Assembly: GCA_963920765.1 (NCBI GenBank)
Contig: OY987243.1
Span: 17,782,419 to 17,846,418, forward strand
Reading direction: 5' to 3'
Length of the DNA stretch: 64,000 bases
From: Ulota crispa
Taxonomy: Eukaryota; Streptophyta; Bryopsida; Orthotrichales; Orthotrichaceae
Of this stretch, positions 1 through 11,315 are shown one piece after another (within the stretch, counting starts at the first letter, position 1; each line of letters opens with the position of its first letter). The notes under the pieces were generated by a model. That model was not told the DNA's origin. It saw only the letters and a program-made list of their open reading frames with translations, and did no database searches. Both the position numbers and the translations under genes were made by a program.

Positions 1-2399
1 AAGTGGTGCAAAAACATTTTGTATAAAAATGCATTTTCTAAGTTACATTAAAATATAGTGCTCCTGTAACTAAATTACACAACCAAAGCATGTTGATATG
101 AATTACATTAGTTTTTCACACTATTCTGATGAAAATCTCTCTATCATGTAAATACTTGTTACATATTTATGTTTGTGTTGATTTCAAAAAATCAATAGTT
201 AAGGCAAAATGGGTGGTCGTGGTGAGAACCATAGTTTGGTAACAACACAGCGGCCATAGATTCCAGTGCGCTGTGCTGTCTTGTCATATGTACAGCTCAA
301 AAATGGTATGTAGCGGGTTAGCTAGGCTAATTTTTTGCCTCACTAATTGCCAAGCCGTAGGCCACCATCACCACTCAACAAATTTGATGGGGTTCAAATC
401 TAGATCGGCGGGTGGTTAGAGACGACTACTTCTCTAGTCAACCAAGTCTACAACTTGGCAACTAAAAACAAGCGTTTGACGCTATTATATGTACACAAAG
501 GCACGTGGCTACTTTACAATGGTGTTTATTTTGTAATTTAATCATTTTTGTATGTTTATTTAGATGTTTTGGAAGTCTCATGTATTTTGCCTTTGTTTGA
601 ATAAAAATACTAAGGTTTTAAAAATCAATGAGAAAAGTGTGAAAAGAAAAGGGGTTTGGCATCTATAGTGGAGTTAAGATGGAAAGGAGAATGAGCTGAT
701 ATATCTCATCTTCCCTACCTTAGATAAGGTCAAAATTAAGGAGGAGAGATTCTTTAGTAAGTTGGAAGTTAATATATGAGTGTTGGTTGGAAAGTGGAAG
801 AAATCCTGAAACTTTAAAGTGTGAATTTTTTTTGTGTATACTTGATTTTGAATTGAAATTTGAAGAAGTTGTTTTTTGTATGATTACCTTTCCAAAATAA
901 ATTTGCAAGTTTGATTTGGAATTGTGATGCAAAAGTTATGCGTGTTTGAATTTTGAAATTAAAAAGTCAAACTATGAAGAAAGGTTAAGACTTTAACAAA
1001 CTATAGTTTATGATTTGTATATCATTTAGCAACAATATTTTAAAAGAGTGTTTATATTAATCTTAGCTTTTTAAAAAGATCTTAAATTTGAGAATTGAAG
1101 CTTGGAAGAGAAAGTTATGGAGGTGTAAAAGATTTGAGATGGCTCTTTTTTTTTTGGGAGAAGGCCAAAACTTTGGAGAGCTACAATTTTTGGAGAGTAT
1201 GAAATTTTTTTTTCAAATGTTTAGAATTCATAGCTTGTTGTCATAGCTTTTCAAATTGTCTTTAATTTTACTGAAGAAGTTATAGTGTGTAGGAGTTGAG
1301 GATTTGGGTGCTGTCTAAAAAATTAAGATCCACACTTTAATTGATTAGGAATTTTGAACAGAGTTTTATTTTGAAGTGAAAATTTTATGAGTTGTAGCCA
1401 ATGATATCATCTTTTTAAATTAATATCATATTTCTATGGGTGATGTGTAGAACAAAAGTTGTAGAGGTTTATAAAGGCAATGTTTAATTTGCAAGGAGGA
1501 AGAAGAGCCTTTACTTTGAATCCGCATAACTTTTGGATGGTAGCTTAGATTAAATTGAAATTTAAAAAGATGTTAGAAAGTTAGAAGAGATTTTTAAAAT
1601 GCTATAACACTTAGCATTTGGATCTTTGAGCCATCTGTAGCACTAGATAGAACGTCGTAGCCTTTCTAGAATTTGGTATTTGTGATTTTTTCCATTGTTT
1701 TTATTAAAACATAAAGACTTGAAAACGTGTAGACTTGAAAATGTATAGATTTGAAGATCTAAATATATGAAGACTTCAATAGGAATACTTTAGATTTATT
1801 TTTTATGTATGTGTGGAATGTAGCTTTATTATTCCTAGCCGGTTTTGAAAGCTCATTTGTTAGTTCATTTTCATTTTGATTTGTAAACCTTGTTGCAGGT
1901 AATTTGGGTTAAACCAAACTTAATCTTGTTTATTGTTGTGGTGACAAAGTGAAATTGATTACCCACATGGTTGAGACTTGCTCTATTTTTACGATTTGGA
2001 TTTGGAGTTTTGACCAGCACATCGTGAATTTGATTTTAAGATCCCGTCATACAGATGGTAACTCTTGTCTGCTGTCCTGATCTATTTGTCTCATATCTAG
2101 TGGACTCTTATCCATACCTTGACCCATATATCCCTAGAGCCAGCCACATGATAAGCCAACGGAAGACTGAAGACTAAAGATTTGAAGAATGAAGATCAAG
2201 ACCGACAACAATTCTTAGTCAACAATGCACAATCGCAGCAAGACACCCTGCGTGTTTCCAACGCGTATTTTTCTCAACTCGACAATGCTCCTCTAGAAGC
2301 GGCGCTACGCTGCTGCAATAGGATTTGAAGTTCAAAATACATGAATGTCAAAAATTTGTCACTGTTGCAAGCTCAAGAGTACTGTAGCTAGTCAGGAAC
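1..2399. other. AT-rich intergenic DNA, nothing recognised
   Basis: Reading both strands I find no frame with a recognisable domain, no RNA gene and no element with paired termini. The stretch has many A and T runs and only short, biased reading frames. It may hold old, unrecognisable transposon remains. Confidence 0.5.
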
Positions 2400-3018
2400 A
2401 ACATGTGGAAAGCCGATGACCACAAAGGATCCACTTGTTCAAGATTGGCCAAGAAATTTAGGGTTAGTAAGAGACAAATACGTAGAGAAACATTATTTAG
2501 AATCTATAGCTAACAGTAGATGGATACTGCTAAAGCCCCATGGCGTCACAACAACTGGAAACGGCATGTACGCTGCCATTAATACGTATGGAGGAACAAA
2601 TGAAGGTTCTTTTGCCAGATACTGAAGACAAAAAACCGGAGGAGCAACTTCCAGAGCCAAGGGAGTCCCAGAAAAAAGGGCCAATACTGTTGTCACCAAA
2701 AGAGCTCGGATGAGGAGACCCGTCATATAAAACAGCAATGGAAAGCCCAGCCTCGACAGATGAGGCAGCAAAAAAGCAAAAGAAACCATATATAGATCAA
2801 AACTAGAAGCCCCTACTCGCAATACCAGTGAAACAACTCGAGGAGCTGAGAGAAGCCAAACATGTAAGATACAAGTGTCTGGTATGCGAGCAAGTCTAAT
2901 GCGCACCACTAGATTATTCTAACCTACTAAAATTCCTTTGCATACACATTAGAGACTCATTTCTTTCATTACAAAGGCAAAAGGCCAATTCAGACTAGAG
3001 TTTCCAAATGAAATGGGT

Positions 3019-4504
3019 GCACAAAAAATGCACAGTCATTGACAACCTGAGTTGAGGAGGGAAAACGCTGCAATTTGATCAATGGCACGACCTCTTTGCC
3101 GCAAGATTTGGAACGCTACCTGCAGCACATAGACGCAAAATAGAGGTTTCAATCAAGGTACAATTCTCATAACTAGACCATTTCCTGGAAACTGAAACTT
3201 GGCTAAGAAGCTTGGGAGGGATGATTGGCAAAGTCACATCATTGGAAGACTTTCACGCGGCCAATAAGAGGCCCTCAAGACCAATTGTAAATGTAGTGCC
3301 GCACAACATAGCAAAACTACCCAAAGTACTAAAGATACTAGTGCTTAGGGATAAAGCTAAGGTAGCAGAGCAATACAAACAAAGAGTATTATATACTGGC
3401 TTGCCAAACCAATACTGTCAATGCCGGAGGTTTGAACACAAAACAAGGGACTACCTGCTTGGAAAAAAGAGAACGCCTTTGGAGACAGCATAAGAGACAG
3501 AGAAATGTAAGCAACCATGGTTAGAAGAAGACTAGATGCAAGAATAAGACGATTTTACCATGGTAAAGGGCAATAAATTGAGAAGGAAGGGCAAGACAAC
3601 ATGGAGGGAGGTGGTGCGGCCAAAGGCATCGGCAATAGAAACACCAATCTACCCAATGAGCAGCATCGGAATAGAGAGGAATAGATACAAGCCCTTAGAC
3701 AAATAGACAGAGGATATGGATACCTTGAAGGTCCAGGGAGAGAGAAGACTGGAGCTACCCATGGAAGAATTTCCAACACTCATTGTAGAATTCACTCTCC
3801 AGCTAAAGAAGTTCCAGCGCATGGAAAGACCCAACAGACAGCAAGGAAGCGTAGGGGAGGGTAATTTTGAACCCAAAGGCTCGTTAGGAGGAAAGTTCTG
3901 GGAACATGAAAAACAAGAGAGATCATCTTCACAACTAATAGCAGATTTTTGGGAGTCTTTACTAGACAAAGATCTGAAGGACGCATTCCAAATGAGGAAC
4001 GACCCAGCCAAGACACCAAGCGGGAAATACCTTACTGTTTGGCCCTTAATTTACATGAAAATGGACCAAGACAAGACCTTCTTGTTAGGAAGAGGTGATG
4101 CACTCAGGCTAATTGACTTGGTGCCCATCTCGCTTGCACCACAGGAGTTGGGAGTCACTCTGCTGAAGGGTAGAATCCTCGCAAGTCTCAGAGAGAATAT
4201 GCAAGAAAGAATTAGAAAACCACCAAGGTTACAACAATAGGACATAATCATCTAGATGGCGAGGTGGGATGGGGGCAAGTTTGTGCAATAACTCACAATT
4301 CTGGCATTGATACCGGTAGCACCAAAAACTAAAGCTAGCAAGGAATCAGTCACAGCATGGGCAAACTACAGCAGAATTTCCAAACTAGCAGGAGGTAAAA
4401 GCTACGAGATGGCAAACAAGCTATTCATAGAGTGGGCGGGACTCAAAGAGACAATTTTCACAGATGAAGAATGGGAGCCCGAAATGAACTCATCGCCGCA
4501 ATAG
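3019..4504 (+). pseudogene. LINE ORF1 (nucleic-acid-binding) remnant
   Basis: In L1-type elements this protein coats the element RNA. The frame around 3150-3490 reads as an ORF1 N-terminal domain. It then has a damaged zinc knuckle around CQCRRFEHKTRDY, where the spacing of the first cysteine pair is one residue short and the last cysteine is tyrosine. A second open stretch (3716-4240) would be the charged, low-complexity linker, and a third lies at 4307-4504. Stops and frame changes separate the three. The assignment rests on position upstream of the endonuclease and on the knuckle, so it is moderate. Confidence 0.55.
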
Positions 4505-4731
4505 CCTCTTAAAAAAGCAAGAGTATTAGGGAGCACACCAATAACACCAATAGTAGCATCAGCGGTGGTCAAGCTGGCTGTGAATCCACACCAGAGCCCG
4601 GCAGGGTCCTCAGCAACATGATGGAGGACGACCTCCGAATCACCTTGATGAACATTTGAGGAGCGGGTACAGGAACAAAGGGTGTCTAAAAACAAGTGCA
4701 TATACGCAGATTGTTTGAAAAAATGACAACG

Positions 4732-7700
4732 CCACTACAAGTTGTATTATTACAGGAATATTGGATGATAGAGATTTGATGCAGGAACCAGAGCCGGAAT
4801 CTTCCATTTTTAGGGGGACGCAAGCTCTGGAACCCGGCAATACAAGTCAATGACGCGGGCAGGTGGAGGGTTGGAACGCCACTACTACTAGCACCGGAAA
4901 TCTCAAACCGTATCACAGCCAAGGCTATTATCGTACCAGGTAGAGTGTAATACGTGAACATCAAATTAGAAAACAACATAGTGGTAACGATAATAAACAT
5001 TTATGCTCATTGCACTACCAAAGAGAAAAAAGCACTATGGGATGCAATAGTGGAAGCAGACGTACCTAGGGAGGAGCACATCATAGTTGGGGATTTTAAC
5101 AGGACTAAAGAACCAGCTGACAGATTGAGGCATGCAAGAATAAGCCAAAACGTAGTACGTAGTGAGAGGACGGCATGGGCAAGGCTGATGGACCACTACG
5201 GAGTGCTTGACGTGTCACACATAGATAGCATAAGGGCAACCACAAAAAAACATTTCACATGGGACAATGGCCAAGCAGGTGAGCAACGTAGAAGTGCATG
5301 AATAGATCGCTTCTACATCTCAAAGCAGCTTAGCGACCAGGGAGGAGTGCTGCATATACACCCACACACTAAGGTTTCAGAGCATGCTTTGATATCCCTC
5401 AAATTGCTCCCACTAAGACAAAAAGAAATAAAGAGAAGTAGCATGCAAGCCTCAATTTGGACGTGCAAGAAACATCAAGAACAGATGATCAAGGCACGGG
5501 AGGAGCATGAATAAGAAGAAGGCAAAACAAGGCTAGAAAAGATAAGGGCAGCTCAAATCAGGGTGGCAGAGCTAGCAGTCCGCCTAGTTAAAGAAAGGAA
5601 GAGCAAAAGATATAAAACAGAAAGAGCAGCAATAAAGAGAGTCAAGGAAGCAAAAGACTACCTCATCAAATATCTTCAAGACCCAAGAGCTACAACTTCT
5701 TGGAATGCAGCCAAGACCAAGCTACACAACATATCATTGACAATATTAGACAAAAACTATCGCAAAGCCTCAGCTAACTAGTCCAGGAAGGGAAACAAGT
5801 GCACCAAAGCCTTCTTCAACTCTGTAAGGGACAAAAAAGGCAGAATATACATCCCCTAGCTTGAGGTGAATGGAGTGTTACACCCGACGCAGCAAAAAAA
5901 GCTAATAGCAGTGACGAACTTCTACAAGCAATTGTATATAGAGGATCCAATCTCAGAAAACTGCCTCGCAGCACGCAAAGAAGTGCTCAAAAGTGTACCT
6001 ATTGTGCTCATAGATTGTTACAATGCAAGGCTAGTACAGCCGATATCGTTGTATGAGGTCAAAGAAGCCAGGAAGGCTCTCTTGACGGAAAAGGCTTCTG
6101 GAGACAATGGGATACCAATGAAAGTATACATGAACACACTAGGGGATATGGACACAGATATATTTCAGACAGTGATAGAAGAACTGGAAGTTGGAGACCT
6201 AGGAGAACACTTGAGCAAATGCATCATTACCCTCATACACAAGGAGAGAGATACATGCAAGATCACAAATTATAGGCCAATTACGCTGCTAGGTTCTTTC
6301 TATAAATTGGTAGCGAAAGTGCTGGCAAGGCGGCTACAAGGAATATTGGCAAAAATCACCCAGCCAAACCAAACAAGATTTGTACAAGGAAGACGTATAG
6401 TGGACAATATCTTCCTTGCACAAGAATCAATCCACTATGCGGACCACTCAGGCCAAAACCTCGTCTTACTGCTTCTTGACTTCAAGAAAGCTTATGATAG
6501 GATCAGCTAGGATTACATAGAGGAGACACTAGCAAAACTAGGGTTTCATAGTGATTTCATCAGGAGTGTCAGGGCGCTTTACAAGAATGCCACATCAGTA
6601 GTATTGGTCAATGGAGAACAAGGGGAAACATTTGAGTTAACTTGCTCAGTGAGGCAGGGATGCCTACTAGCTCCATTCCTTTTCATAGTAGTCCTTGATT
6701 CACTAGGTTACATGATGGGCAATCCAAAACACCAGGTGGAGGGATTTGAGCTGCCAAACAGAAGCATACTCTTGGACGCATCCTACACTAATGATACGGT
6801 TGTATATTTGCAGGAATCACCAAAAAACCTAGATCAAGCCTACAGAGTTTTAGACCAATTTTGCACAGCTTCAAGCTCACGCATTAATTGGGATAAGACT
6901 CATGCAATTTGGGCTTTGGTGAGACCCAAACCCTTTGACTGGGGCAAGCAAAAGGGTTTGAGATGGACACTCAAAAGGCAGGAGGTAGATACTTAGGGCC
7001 TTTGATAGGCTTCAGACTTGACAAATGGGCAAACATTGAACCTCTAATTATACTACTTCAAAAGAAGCTTAGGGCATGGGCTTCAAAAAAACTCTCTTTG
7101 GCAGGGAGAATACAGATTTGTAACCAGGTATTGTTGGCTACTTGCTGGTATACAACAACATGTTGTAGCTTAAGTAAACAAACTTGTGATAAAATCAAGA
7201 CATTATTGAGAACGTACGCATGGTCTGGGAAGGACAAAGGAAGAACATATTCCAAAGTGAAATGGAATTCAGCAATACTACCACTACAGGAAGGCGGCAT
7301 CAAGCTACTAGACCCACACCTCCAAACACAGGCACTTATTACAAAACTAGTGATTAGAGGACTGGTGTCAAGGAAAGAGCCTTGGAAAGTACTAATGAAG
7401 GACAAAATCTTCAAAAGTAGACCCGTGGGAGATTCAAGATGGCACCAAGCCCTAGACTGGCTCTTTGCAGGAAAAGGCGTGATGAAGACAAAGGAGCTCT
7501 CCCCATTAATGCAAGCATGTTTCAGAGCTTTTGTGGATATAAAAGGGAACGTGATAAGAGCAGAACCAAAAGAAAAGGAGCAAATACTCAAACAGCCTTT
7601 ATACGGAAATCCTCAAATTATTGAGGCAGATTATATTCCACTGGAATTTGGCAACAATTTGGGATTACACTTATGGGCCAAAGCAGGGATACAAAGAATC

Positions 7701-8675
7701 TCAGATATCTGGAATCAAAAAGGGGATGATTGGCTCTTGCTTCAGGAGATCAAGCAAAAGCTACCAGCATAGGGCGCAGCTGCCCAGTGCATAGCGGAAA
7801 AAAGACAACTCTCAATTAGACACATACCATGGGATCCAAGGGAAAGGAAAACAAGATGGAGGAAGGGCGAGTGGGCTTATAGCAGAGCAAAAGACGCGTT
7901 CTACTTCATAGTGCACATAGGACCGGATGAGACTTTGTCCTCAAAATTCATCAGAAAGAGCAGCGCAGGGATCTTAGAGGAATTACCTCCCTCGAGCCCC
8001 TTCTTGGAAGGACCCATGCACCCGGCTAGGATGGTGCTATGGAATGCAGAACTTAAGTCGTTTGCACGCTGCAATCCACTTGCAAAGCCGGAGGACAACT
8101 ACAAAGTATGGGCATACCCAAAGAACACCATCTCAGACTTACGATGGGACCTTGCTGAGTGGACATGGACAGAGATATGGAAGATGAAGCAGGCGCCGTT
8201 TTTTTGCTATCAAGCTAAACGCGGCTATACATATTGGCTCAAGGACGTAGGCAAGAAGCCCACGAGCACAACGGAGCTAGAGAGATGGGGATACACGGCT
8301 GAGCAGACAAAGTCACTATACAGATTCCTATGGCATGGCGCCAAACCAAGGAAGGAGGCAATATTTAACTGGATTGCCCTAAATAAAGGGCTGCTCACGA
8401 GAGACATGTTAAGATACTCACGCAAGTTATACAATCCAAGCTGTGGCATGTGCACATGCATGGTGGAGACAATGGTGCATCTCTTCTGGGACTGCCCATT
8501 TGCACGAGAGGTGTGGAGGAGATTCAATCTTGCAGCCAAAGGAAGCATGGCCCTAGAGATATTAGAAGTAGAGACAGCCCTAACGAGAGACTTTACAATA
8601 AGCTGCTCAGGTCCAATATGCAAATACATGTATAGGTACCAGCCATGTGACATATTGCAAATGTGTGTGTTATGA
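4732..8675 (+). pseudogene. LINE ORF2 remnant: endonuclease, reverse transcriptase, zf-RVT
   Basis: ORF2 of L1 elements nicks target DNA and reverse-transcribes the element RNA. An endonuclease start (LLQEYW) is at about 4746, and IIVGDFN at about 5080. The reverse transcriptase reads from 5866 with NYRPITLLGSFYK, a palm motif LLDFKKAYDRIS and SVRQGCLLAPFLF. A TAG at 6508 interrupts the frame where tryptophan is expected. The catalytic YADD is read as YTND (about 6790), two G-to-A changes that remove one of the two metal-binding aspartates. A frameshift lies between about 6960 and 6996, then a TAG at 7770. A zf-RVT segment (LYRFLWHGAKPRKEA, then CGMCTC and HLFWDCPFAREVWRR) ends near 8675. The copy is dead as a mobile element. 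Confidence 0.8.
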
Positions 8676-8945
8676 CAAATATGGAACGCATGGTATTCCA
8701 AGATTTTTTTGCAAACTTTGATCAATGGAGAACAAGTACTAGGGACAACCTGGGTCTCTATGCTACATGCAAGGAAGGCAATCTAGAGGACTTTCCACAA
8801 AAATACTAGTAACATTGAGAAACTAGGAGAGCTAGAATCCATTTTTTCAGGGGAATGGTCGCCCCAATTTTGTCTCAAAGGAGATGGCGTGTACAATTAC
8901 ACCCCTCCTTTATTGTTTAAACACTTTTGTTATCAATACAACCGC

Positions 8946-9709
8946 CTAAGGCGAGTCACAAGGCACATCCCCACAGGCCAAAAGGCATTTCATGGTATGA
9001 ATCACAAACGAGCTTATACTACCAAATAAGCACAAAATTATTTGCACAATGGGTCAAAGATACCATTTAGTTTTACAATGTAGAGTGTGCAATTTTTTTG
9101 AAGTAAACTAAATGTACCAATAAAAAATGAGTCTTTGAGTATTTTTGCTTTGGCAACAATTCTTTGAGTATTACTAATGAGTAAAAACAATTTATTAATA
9201 TCTAAAAAACAAACATATGTATACATGTGTAAAATAAATGATATTGTCACGAAGGTTACTTGGACCTTTTAGTCAAACTTGAAGGTTTCAAAAGAATATG
9301 TAGTTTTTTATTCATTACATAATGAAGCTGGTGTCCATTAACAACCAAAGGTCCCAATTTTTTTGGTAGAATAGAGCATGGTTCATTATAAGGTTTAATA
9401 AGGAGAAATATTGTAGAGTTGATGTGTGAATAAAAGTTGTTGGTTTTGAACTCCAATTAGTAGTGTTTGAGAACTTTTTTGGACTTCACAAGCTGAAATT
9501 TGACATTTTCTATATTCAACTAAATTTTTGCTGATTATGCTAGATATGTTTCTATTTTTATAGTTTAGTATATTATATTTAAAATTTTAATTAAAATCTA
9601 ACCAATTTTTTTATCTGCAATTTCAAAATGCAACCAATCTTTTTCCCAATTCTACTGGCTAAGAATCAAACGTTGGTTTTTAGCGCACACATAATTATAC
9701 TTAATTATA
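8946..9709. other. AT-rich spacer
   Basis: Between the LINE and the first hairpin MITE I see only AT-rich sequence, with no coding signal or paired termini. Confidence 0.5.
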
Positions 9710-9710
9710 A

Positions 9711-10012
9711 GGAAAATTTTGTGGATACCCTTGAAGTTTGCATTATTTTCATAGATACCCCTGTTTTTTCTGAAATATCACAAATACCTTTGGACCAAAA
9801 ATTTGAGGCGTTTTTTTTGTTATGCATGTCACTTCTTTCTTCTTTTGTGCACACACTTCTTCTTTCTTGCTATGCATGCGTACAAAGGAAGAAGGAAAGT
9901 ACACAACAAAACAAACTCCTAATTTTTTTGGTCCAAGGGTATTTGTGATATTTCTGAAAAAGCATGGGTATCTATGAAAATATTTCAAACTTCAGGGATA
10001 TCCATGAAATTT
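9711..10012. mobile_element. Hairpin MITE, family F1, copy 1
   Basis: The two halves are inverted copies of one another for about 110 bases: the left end starts GGAAAATTTTGTGGATACCC and the right end mirrors it. The central loop is rich in 'ttctt' and 'gtgcacac'. The same sequence occurs at 44192-44537 and 61026-61337. The 44 kb copy is flanked by TA, which suggests a mariner-type mechanism. It has no coding capacity. Confidence 0.8.
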
Positions 10013-10123
10013 GGCTCGGTTTAATGCACATACTTCAATCTAGACCCTGCTCCTATCAAAGCTAAAAATAAAGGATGTTCTTAGCTGCCCCTCCTGACGA
10101 GCTGCCCAAGTTTGAGAGCATCT

Positions 10124-10406
10124 TGTTGAAAGGTTGGAATAGAGCATTAGGAGTTTGCTCTAGGCCAAAAGAAATATGCTAGGTGGGGTACTTAGCATTG
10201 GAGAGAGAGCACGTGGTAGGAAGCACCTCATAGAGAGGATCAGCCCATGAGAGTGGTTATCCCATATGGTTAGGTGAAAAGAGAGTGGTTGGGAGAGTAT
10301 ATAGATGAGAGGGTTTGAGAATCCTCTCATCTCTTCCATTTGTATCTTTTACATTTGAGTATGCCATGTGCGTCTTTACTCTTCTATCTTTCCTATGCTT
10401 CCAATA
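10124..10406 (+). repeat. 5' LTR of the copia element
   Basis: It begins TGTTGAAAGG and ends CTTCCAATA, 283 bp, the same length as the 3' LTR. A 30-bp hairpin (10303-10332) with stem AGATGAGAG/CTCTCATCT carries its loop in the opposite orientation to that of the 3' LTR. Confidence 0.95.
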
Positions 10407-10424
10407 GGTTATAGGCCCAGAACT
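10407..10424 (+). other. Presumed primer-binding-site region of the copia element
   Basis: The bases directly after the 5' LTR (GGTTATAGGCCCAG) lie where the tRNA primer site of copia elements should be. They only loosely resemble the usual initiator-Met complement, so the site is assigned by position and may be mutated. Confidence 0.35.
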
Positions 10425-11315
10425 TAGAGTGTGGAGGTGTATTTTGATGAGTGGGAATCACATTTAAGGTACATCAGCCTTTAGATTTTGACCTTGTGCA
10501 CTTGGAGGTCTTCTTTAGCTACCCTTTAGTGTTAGGGGTGTTTTGTTGTGAGATTGCTTACCATTTGAGCTACTTCAGCGCTTGTCCTATTTTGTGGAGC
10601 ATTTGGAGGACTACTTGTGCTTGTTTTTTGCTTTGGGGTGCATTTGTTGTGGGAGAAGACCTTTGAGGAGCTTCATCTCTCTTTGCATGCCCTTTAGAGT
10701 CTTTGGAGATCTTGCTTTACCTTTTGGAGAGTGGCTGATCCTCATTTAGCTTGGTGGAACACCAAATTCGAGTTTGTGGAGGTGTGGACCTTGTTGGAGC
10801 TTGTTGGAAGATCTGATCTATCATATTGGAGGAGTTGATCCACTTTGGAGCTTGTTTGGAGATCCATTTGGTGTTGCACAAGTTTTTGGAAGAGTGGAGT
10901 TGATTTAGGTGGAGTTACACCACCAAAGTGCTTGTTTGAAGCACAACGAGGAGATTTGTGAGTTTGTACTTACTTTAGTTGGTTTCTACCCTTGCTTGAG
11001 GTTGTTTGCTCAAGTGGATGTATAGTATTTGCTCAAAGGGGGCTGAAATTGCAAGAAGTAAGTTTGAGGGTGAGGTTTGAGTGATAACCTCACATTTTGG
11101 GTAGATCTTGTGCTCCTTTGAGGGTTGGGTTGTATATTTCAGCCTCTTGTGTGAGGAGAAAGCTAAGATTTGCTTGGGAGGTGGTTGAATTGATTATTTC
11201 ATCCCCTTGTGTGTAGAAAGAGCTATAGTTTACTTGTTTGGTGGTTGAACTTCTATTTGAGCCCCTTGCTATTTTCTTAGGACATTGAGAGTGCTTTGAG
11301 TTGCATACTCTAACC

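Larger units (their letters stand above)
2400..8945 (+). mobile_element. Decayed L1-type non-LTR retrotransposon (LINE)
   Basis: The order of parts is that of a plant L1 element: an ORF1-like region with a degenerate zinc knuckle (about 3.2-4.5 kb), an endonuclease/exonuclease/phosphatase domain with a GDFN motif (about 4.7-5.4 kb), a reverse transcriptase (about 5.9-7.0 kb) and a C-terminal zf-RVT segment (about 8.2-8.6 kb). No LTRs are seen. The reading frame is broken by many stops and at least one frameshift. The 3' end is placed near 8945, after a T-rich stretch that ends 'gttatcaatacaa'. The 5' limit is only a guess, and no target-site duplication was found. Confidence 0.8.
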
